A stretch of DNA of 41,780 nt, taken from Miniphocaeibacter sp964345925. GTDB lineage: Bacteria; Bacillota; Clostridia; Tissierellales; Peptoniphilaceae. The notes below the pieces were generated by a model. It made no database searches. It saw only the letters and a program-made list of their open reading frames with translations, and had not been told where the DNA came from. Location of the stretch: NCBI GenBank assembly GCA_964345925.1, contig CAYFSP010000012.1, forward strand, positions 1 through 41,780. The letters are read 5' to 3'. A program made the translations under genes and the position numbers. Below, in pieces: positions 41,309 to 41,780 of this stretch. Positions within the stretch are counted from its first letter, which is position 1; each line of letters starts with the position of its first letter.

Positions 41309-41780
41309 ATGAAAAATGAGGTTAAGTATAAAAAGGCAAAAATATTTTTTATAATTTTATTGGTCTATATATCATTAAATCTTTTAGAATTATCTATATA
41401 TAAACATCTTGCTAATAAATGTATTGATAAATATGTAGAAGCACAGGGATTAAAAAACGAAGAGGTAATAAGTGATTCAGGATTAAAGCTACGTTATTAT
41501 CCCACAGGTGGAAATTTTTTAAATAGAAATATTGAATATAAGAACAATCCTGGAACAATATATGTTTATTATATAGCAGGTAGAAAATCTACTTTTCTAC
41601 CATTTTATAATATATTAATTTTTAAAGAAAGAATTGAAAATGATAAAAAAGATTATAACGGAGTTTCATTTGAAATAAGAGCTAAAAGCAATGCTGGTTT
41701 AAAAGATAGTGAGTTTATAGAAGGAGATTGGGTGTCTGAAGGTGAACTAGATTCTAATGGAAAATTATTAAGAGAAATAC
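41309..41780 (+). CDS. Membrane-anchored protein, partial; DUF3139-like?
   Basis: Open from ATG 41309 (GGTGGGAA upstream) to the window end, at least 157 codons, 3' end missing. Basic N-terminus, membrane segment IFFIILLVYISLNLL, then HLANKCIDKYVEAQGLKNEEVISDSG and IEYKNNPGTIYVYYIAG. The helix-then-YKNNPxxxYxYYxxG layout recalls DUF3139-type small exported proteins, but this is a loose match. Third of the tandem set, 11 nt after the previous gene. Confidence 0.6.
   Translation, partial: MKNEVKYKKAKIFFIILLVYISLNLLELSIYKHLANKCIDKYVEAQGLKNEEVISDSGLKLRYYPTGGNFLNRNIEYKNNPGTIYVYYIAGRKSTFLPFYNILIFKERIENDKKDYNGVSFEIRAKSNAGLKDSEFIEGDWVSEGELDSNGKLLREI

Overview
The window is very AT-rich and carries the chromosomal replication origin of a low-GC Bacillota. 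The gene order (gyrA-gyrB-recF-yaaA-dnaN-dnaA, oriC, rpmH-rnpA-yidD-yidC-jag-mnmE-mnmG-rsmG), the strong AGGAGG ribosome-binding sites, the YidC/Jag pair, a CWB2 cell-wall protein and an M16C peptidase fit the Clostridia/Tissierellia side of the phylum. That placement is inference; no rRNA gene is present to confirm it.

Layout. 1-4600: a catabolic cluster with a Na+/solute symporter (minus strand, disrupted) divergent from a D-aminoacylase-type deacylase (frameshifted), a KDPG-type aldolase, a 2-keto-3-deoxy-sugar-acid kinase and a RidA-like protein. Together they suggest uptake and breakdown of an N-acylated amino-sugar acid to pyruvate and a triose phosphate, now decaying. 4700-6810: a purine permease and cysE. 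6881-17817 (minus): dnaA-dnaN-yaaA-recF-gyrB-gyrA, tightly followed by rsbV-rsbW-sigB and a CWB2 cell-wall protein. The RsbW has lost the ATP-binding motifs of its kinase family, and GyrA has Tyr at the main quinolone-resistance position.

16188-16425 and 17818-18218 are the two halves of a bipartite oriC. DnaA boxes lie on both sides of dnaA, and a DnaA-trio element next to dnaN probably marks the unwinding site. 18219-24861 (plus): rpmH through rsmG behind a consensus promoter. The usual parAB genes do not follow rsmG.

24945-31979 holds a bacterial eRF1-like (baeRF) protein, a GH73-LysM-degenerate-M23 wall hydrolase, exoA, a two-helix membrane protein and a large M16C metallopeptidase. 31950-36320 looks accessory: a compositionally odd, hairpin-rich block fused to the end of the peptidase gene, broken small genes, a UPF0158 protein overlapping a DUF protein, a GNAT acetyltransferase, a 27-residue hydrophobic peptide and a frameshifted flavin reductase. 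36439-40023 is nrdA-nrdB behind two NrdR boxes. 40332 to the end is a run of three small membrane-anchored proteins of unknown function.

Several genes carry single-base indels or stops (symporter, deacylase, flavin reductase, the 34068-34435 gene). This is either real decay or residual assembly error; the sequence alone does not decide. I saw no tRNA, rRNA, CRISPR array, transposase or riboswitch.
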